From: a virus
Strand: one strand, 5' to 3'
Virus record (IMG/VR): IMGVR_UViG_3300017971_000796
Span: 1-22,402 of that record
DNA: 22,402 nucleotides
Both the position numbers and the translations under genes were made by a program. Below are positions 20,291-22,402 of the stretch, piece by piece. The notes under the pieces are model-generated. The model was not told where the DNA came from and ran no database searches. It saw only the letters and a program-made list of their open reading frames with translations. The stretch's first letter is position 1; each line of letters opens with the position of its first letter.

Positions 20291-21601
20291 ATGCCTCTTG
20301 ATATTCCAACAAATAGAAAAGAAGTTATCGACAGATCGAAAACTGATGTAAAAAATGAGCTTCCAGGGTCTAACCCGTTCCTACAAAACTCATTTGTTGG
20401 CTCAATTATTACAGCAGCAGCAGGCAGAAACTTCGATTTTTATATATTTTTTAGTCAGTCGGTTGATAACCTATTTCCTGACACAGCTACAGGTGATTTT
20501 GCTCAAAGGTGGGGAAATTACGTTGGGGTTAACCTGCTTCCTGCCACGCAGTCAAGTGGCTTGATAACAATGAGGGCAAGCTCAACGACTAATGTGCCCA
20601 TTGGAACTGTTTTGCAATCATCCTCCGGCCTAACATTTACTACTCAGTCAGCAGTGACGGTACAGAACACTATATATTCCTTGTCTTCATTAACAAGAGT
20701 CGGATCCACAGTAACGGCAACCACTACTACTGATCACAATCTTGCAAGTGGCGTTATTGTTACTATTGCAGGAGCAGTTGAGACTGAATACAATGTTTCA
20801 GCGCCAATTATTGTAAATTCATCAACAGAGTTTACTTATGAGATAGATACAACGCCAACAAGTCCTGCAACTGGCACCATAACCGCATCATCGATAATCG
20901 GTTCAGTAAATGTAGTCTCTGACGGATTTGGCGCAGCCAATAATATCAGCACTGGTGACTCATTATCATTAGTAACAGGTATTGCTGGAATTATCGATCC
21001 TGCATTCGTGCAGATTGGTGGTTTGACTGGTGGAGCTGACATTGAGAGCGATGAGGATTACCGTGAAAGATATTTGTTTAGATGGCAAAATCCAACCCCA
21101 TGTTTTAATGTTAAAGATATTGAGCAGACAGCGAAGCTAGTCGATGGCGTGACTAGAGTATATGTTCAACCAATAACGCCGGCTGTTGGTCAGGTATCTA
21201 TTTACTTTTTGCGCGATAACGATCCTGGTGGCCCAATACCAACGCCAGGACAAGTAACGGATGTAAAGAACAAGCTTTTAACAATTGTTAATGCAACGAC
21301 AAATCCAGATGATGTTATTGTATCAGCACCAACACCGGTTATTGTTAACTTTGCATTCACAGCAATCACCCCAAATACAACTGCAATGAAAGAAGCGGTA
21401 ACAGCTAATCTTCAACAGTTTTTTAGGGAGGGCACAGCAGTTGGTGAGGATGTGTTGGAGGATGCTTATAAATGCGCAATATTTCAAACTGTTGATATCT
21501 CTGGCAATAGGATAGAGTCTTTTACTCTTTCTTCGCCAATTGGTAATATAGCTGTAGGATCAAACGAAGTTGCAATTTTAGGTACGGTTACATATCCATG
21601 A
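20291..21601 (+). CDS. Baseplate J-like protein, Mu gp47-like
   Basis: I choose ATG at 20291 (AGGG in the preceding stretch, MPLDIPTNR as the normal family start) over the ATG at 20267 inside the previous gene. This gives 436 residues. The protein is a wedge component. Family motifs are LIxxAAA-like SIITAAAGRNFDF, DTATGDFAQRWGN, GADIESDEDYRERYLFRWQNP, and late VDISGNRIESFTL. An extra beta module (about residues 128-199) interrupts the family and is related to modules in the tail terminator. The C-terminus overlaps the next ATG (ATGA). Confidence 0.9.
   Translation: MPLDIPTNRKEVIDRSKTDVKNELPGSNPFLQNSFVGSIITAAAGRNFDFYIFFSQSVDNLFPDTATGDFAQRWGNYVGVNLLPATQSSGLITMRASSTTNVPIGTVLQSSSGLTFTTQSAVTVQNTIYSLSSLTRVGSTVTATTTTDHNLASGVIVTIAGAVETEYNVSAPIIVNSSTEFTYEIDTTPTSPATGTITASSIIGSVNVVSDGFGAANNISTGDSLSLVTGIAGIIDPAFVQIGGLTGGADIESDEDYRERYLFRWQNPTPCFNVKDIEQTAKLVDGVTRVYVQPITPAVGQVSIYFLRDNDPGGPIPTPGQVTDVKNKLLTIVNATTNPDDVIVSAPTPVIVNFAFTAITPNTTAMKEAVTANLQQFFREGTAVGEDVLEDAYKCAIFQTVDISGNRIESFTLSSPIGNIAVGSNEVAILGTVTYP
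20672..20887 (+). repeat. Beta module shared with the tail terminator (copy in baseplate J)
   Basis: Encodes SLTRVGSTVTATTTTDHNL, IAGAVETEYN, STEFTYEI and SPATGTITA, the same order of motifs as at 11085-11287. The two copies differ at DNA level but clearly align at protein level. Similar about 70-residue modules recur in many phage virion proteins and probably form a small surface beta domain. Confidence 0.7.
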
Positions 21602-22164
21602 CGACTATCATAGATAGAACATTGACAGAGGAAACAAATGCATTTGCGAATTATTTGCCAAATGGAAGGATTTTTGCCGCAAAGAACAAGGAAGATGCAA
21701 AGCTTAGACAGCTTATAACTGGTATTGCTACTGAAAACCAACGTGTTGGGGCTTTAATTAATCAGCTTCTTCGTGAGCATGATATCAATAATACTACTGT
21801 ATTGATTGATGAGTGGGAAAGGGCTGTAGGAATTCCTGATGATTGCTTTCAAGAAACGACATCATTACCTATTGAGCAACGAAGAAGGCAAGTCATTGGC
21901 AAGCTCTTTATGCGCGTAGCATGGACTAGAGATGATTATCTTGCGCTGGCTGGTATTATATGGCCTGGGATGCCAATAGATATATTTTATCTACCTGGCG
22001 AGTTTTTTACTGCGAGAATGAGATTGCCAATGTCATTATGTGATGCCGTGTTTCCATTGCCATTCCCTTTGCCTTTTGGTGGGTGTCCAAATGTTCAGCA
22101 GGTGTGTGTATTTAATAAAATAAAGCCTGCCAACAGCAAAATAATATACATTTTTGATTTATAG
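21598..22164 (+). CDS. Baseplate protein, Mu gp48 / YmfQ-like (DUF2313)
   Basis: This 188-residue protein starts in an ATGA overlap with baseplate J. The family pattern is NYLPNGRIFAAK..., LLREHDINNTTVLIDEWERAVGIPDDC and LPIEQRRRQVIGKLFMR. The C-terminal third is unusual, with a LPFPLPFGGCP run and two nearby cysteines. Members usually connect the baseplate to the tail fibres, which agrees with the fibre-like gene that follows. Confidence 0.85.
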   Translation: MTTIIDRTLTEETNAFANYLPNGRIFAAKNKEDAKLRQLITGIATENQRVGALINQLLREHDINNTTVLIDEWERAVGIPDDCFQETTSLPIEQRRRQVIGKLFMRVAWTRDDYLALAGIIWPGMPIDIFYLPGEFFTARMRLPMSLCDAVFPLPFPLPFGGCPNVQQVCVFNKIKPANSKIIYIFDL

Positions 22165-22172
22165 GTGAGAAG

Positions 22173-22402
22173 ATGGAACCAATTCCAAATAAAGTAAATT
22201 TTGTTGATTTCCTGGATGCTCCAACAGAATTTAATCCATGGGTTACAGATGTTCAAGCATGGATAACAAGCTCAGGGCAGACTGTCGGTGGGAATAATGT
22301 TCAGTTCGCCAGATCTGCATCAATTTATGCTGGCCAATCTACCTATTATATTGATAGTGGCACAGTTAACAACTTTGTTTTAACATCTCCTGGCACCATT
22401 GA
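22173..22402 (+). CDS. Probable tail fibre or fibre-network protein (3' end outside window)
   Basis: ATG at 22173 has an AGGTGA ribosome site four bases upstream and the frame stays open to the window end (76 residues visible). The sequence reads MEPIPNKVNFVDFLDAPTEF, then later ASIYAGQSTYYIDSGTVNNF. The segment with YYIDSGTVN-F-L resembles repeat starts seen in phage fibre proteins. Position immediately after the gp48-like gene is the classic place for the tail fibre gene. Too little is visible to say more. Confidence 0.6.
   Translation, partial: MEPIPNKVNFVDFLDAPTEFNPWVTDVQAWITSSGQTVGGNNVQFARSASIYAGQSTYYIDSGTVNNFVLTSPGTI

Overview
The window is a contiguous piece of a tailed-phage (or prophage) virion-structure operon. 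Every convincing gene is on the + strand, most are tightly packed with 1-4 base start/stop overlaps, and the DNA is AT-rich with many AGA/AGG arginine codons. The gene order is a chimera: an HK97-type head module (portal, Mu F/SPP1 gp7-like minor head protein, S78 prohead protease, gp5-type capsid with a coiled-coil delta domain, gp6/gp10-type connectors) joined to a Mu-like contractile tail module (terminator, DUF2635-like small protein, sheath, tube, frameshifted chaperone, tape measure, then gp43-gp48-like baseplate genes). This combination is known from SfV-like myoviruses of Gram-negative bacteria. I infer a Gram-negative, probably proteobacterial, host, but no host gene, integrase, att site or tRNA is present to name it or to decide between free phage and prophage.

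Layout. 1-925: C-terminal part of the portal. 925-1770: minor head protein. 1771-2131: non-coding, AT-rich in its right half, with a sigma70-like promoter whose spacer is filled by a perfect operator-like palindrome, and a possible broken HTH-like reading frame on the minus strand. 2132-4552: prohead protease (with an unusual C-terminal extension) and major capsid protein. 4560-4577: hairpin. 4599-5006: probable decoration protein, followed by a clear rho-independent terminator at 5022-5041. 5055-5793: three small genes. 5806-9087: a very long repeat-built fibre-like protein, oddly placed inside the head cluster. 9135-10875: a 59-codon ORF, head-tail connector, head closure and gp10-like neck protein. 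10872-12193: tail terminator gene split by a frameshift. 12190-16724: DUF2635-like protein, sheath, tube, chaperone with -1 frameshift extension, tape measure. 16728-22164: DNA-circularisation-like protein, baseplate hub, HxH-tipped spike, gp46/gp25-like wedge protein, baseplate J, gp48-like protein. 22173-end: start of a probable fibre gene.

How it works together: the protease, capsid, portal and minor head protein build the prohead. The decoration and fibre-like proteins probably coat it. The connector, closure and gp10-like proteins form the neck. Sheath and tube are assembled on a baseplate around the tape measure with help from the chaperone pair. Spike, hub, wedge and J proteins form the piercing baseplate, which carries the terminal fibre.

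The items most worth a second look are the frameshifted tail terminator (one missing base restores a repeat consensus exactly, yet a canonical A AAA AAC slippery heptamer lies in phase), the head-locus fibre made of alternating modules with internal copy-number changes, the promoter/operator in the intergenic region, and the beta module shared by the terminator and baseplate J. I see no defence system, RNA gene or CRISPR array. Most of the window is a recognisable structural operon rather than an undescribed system.
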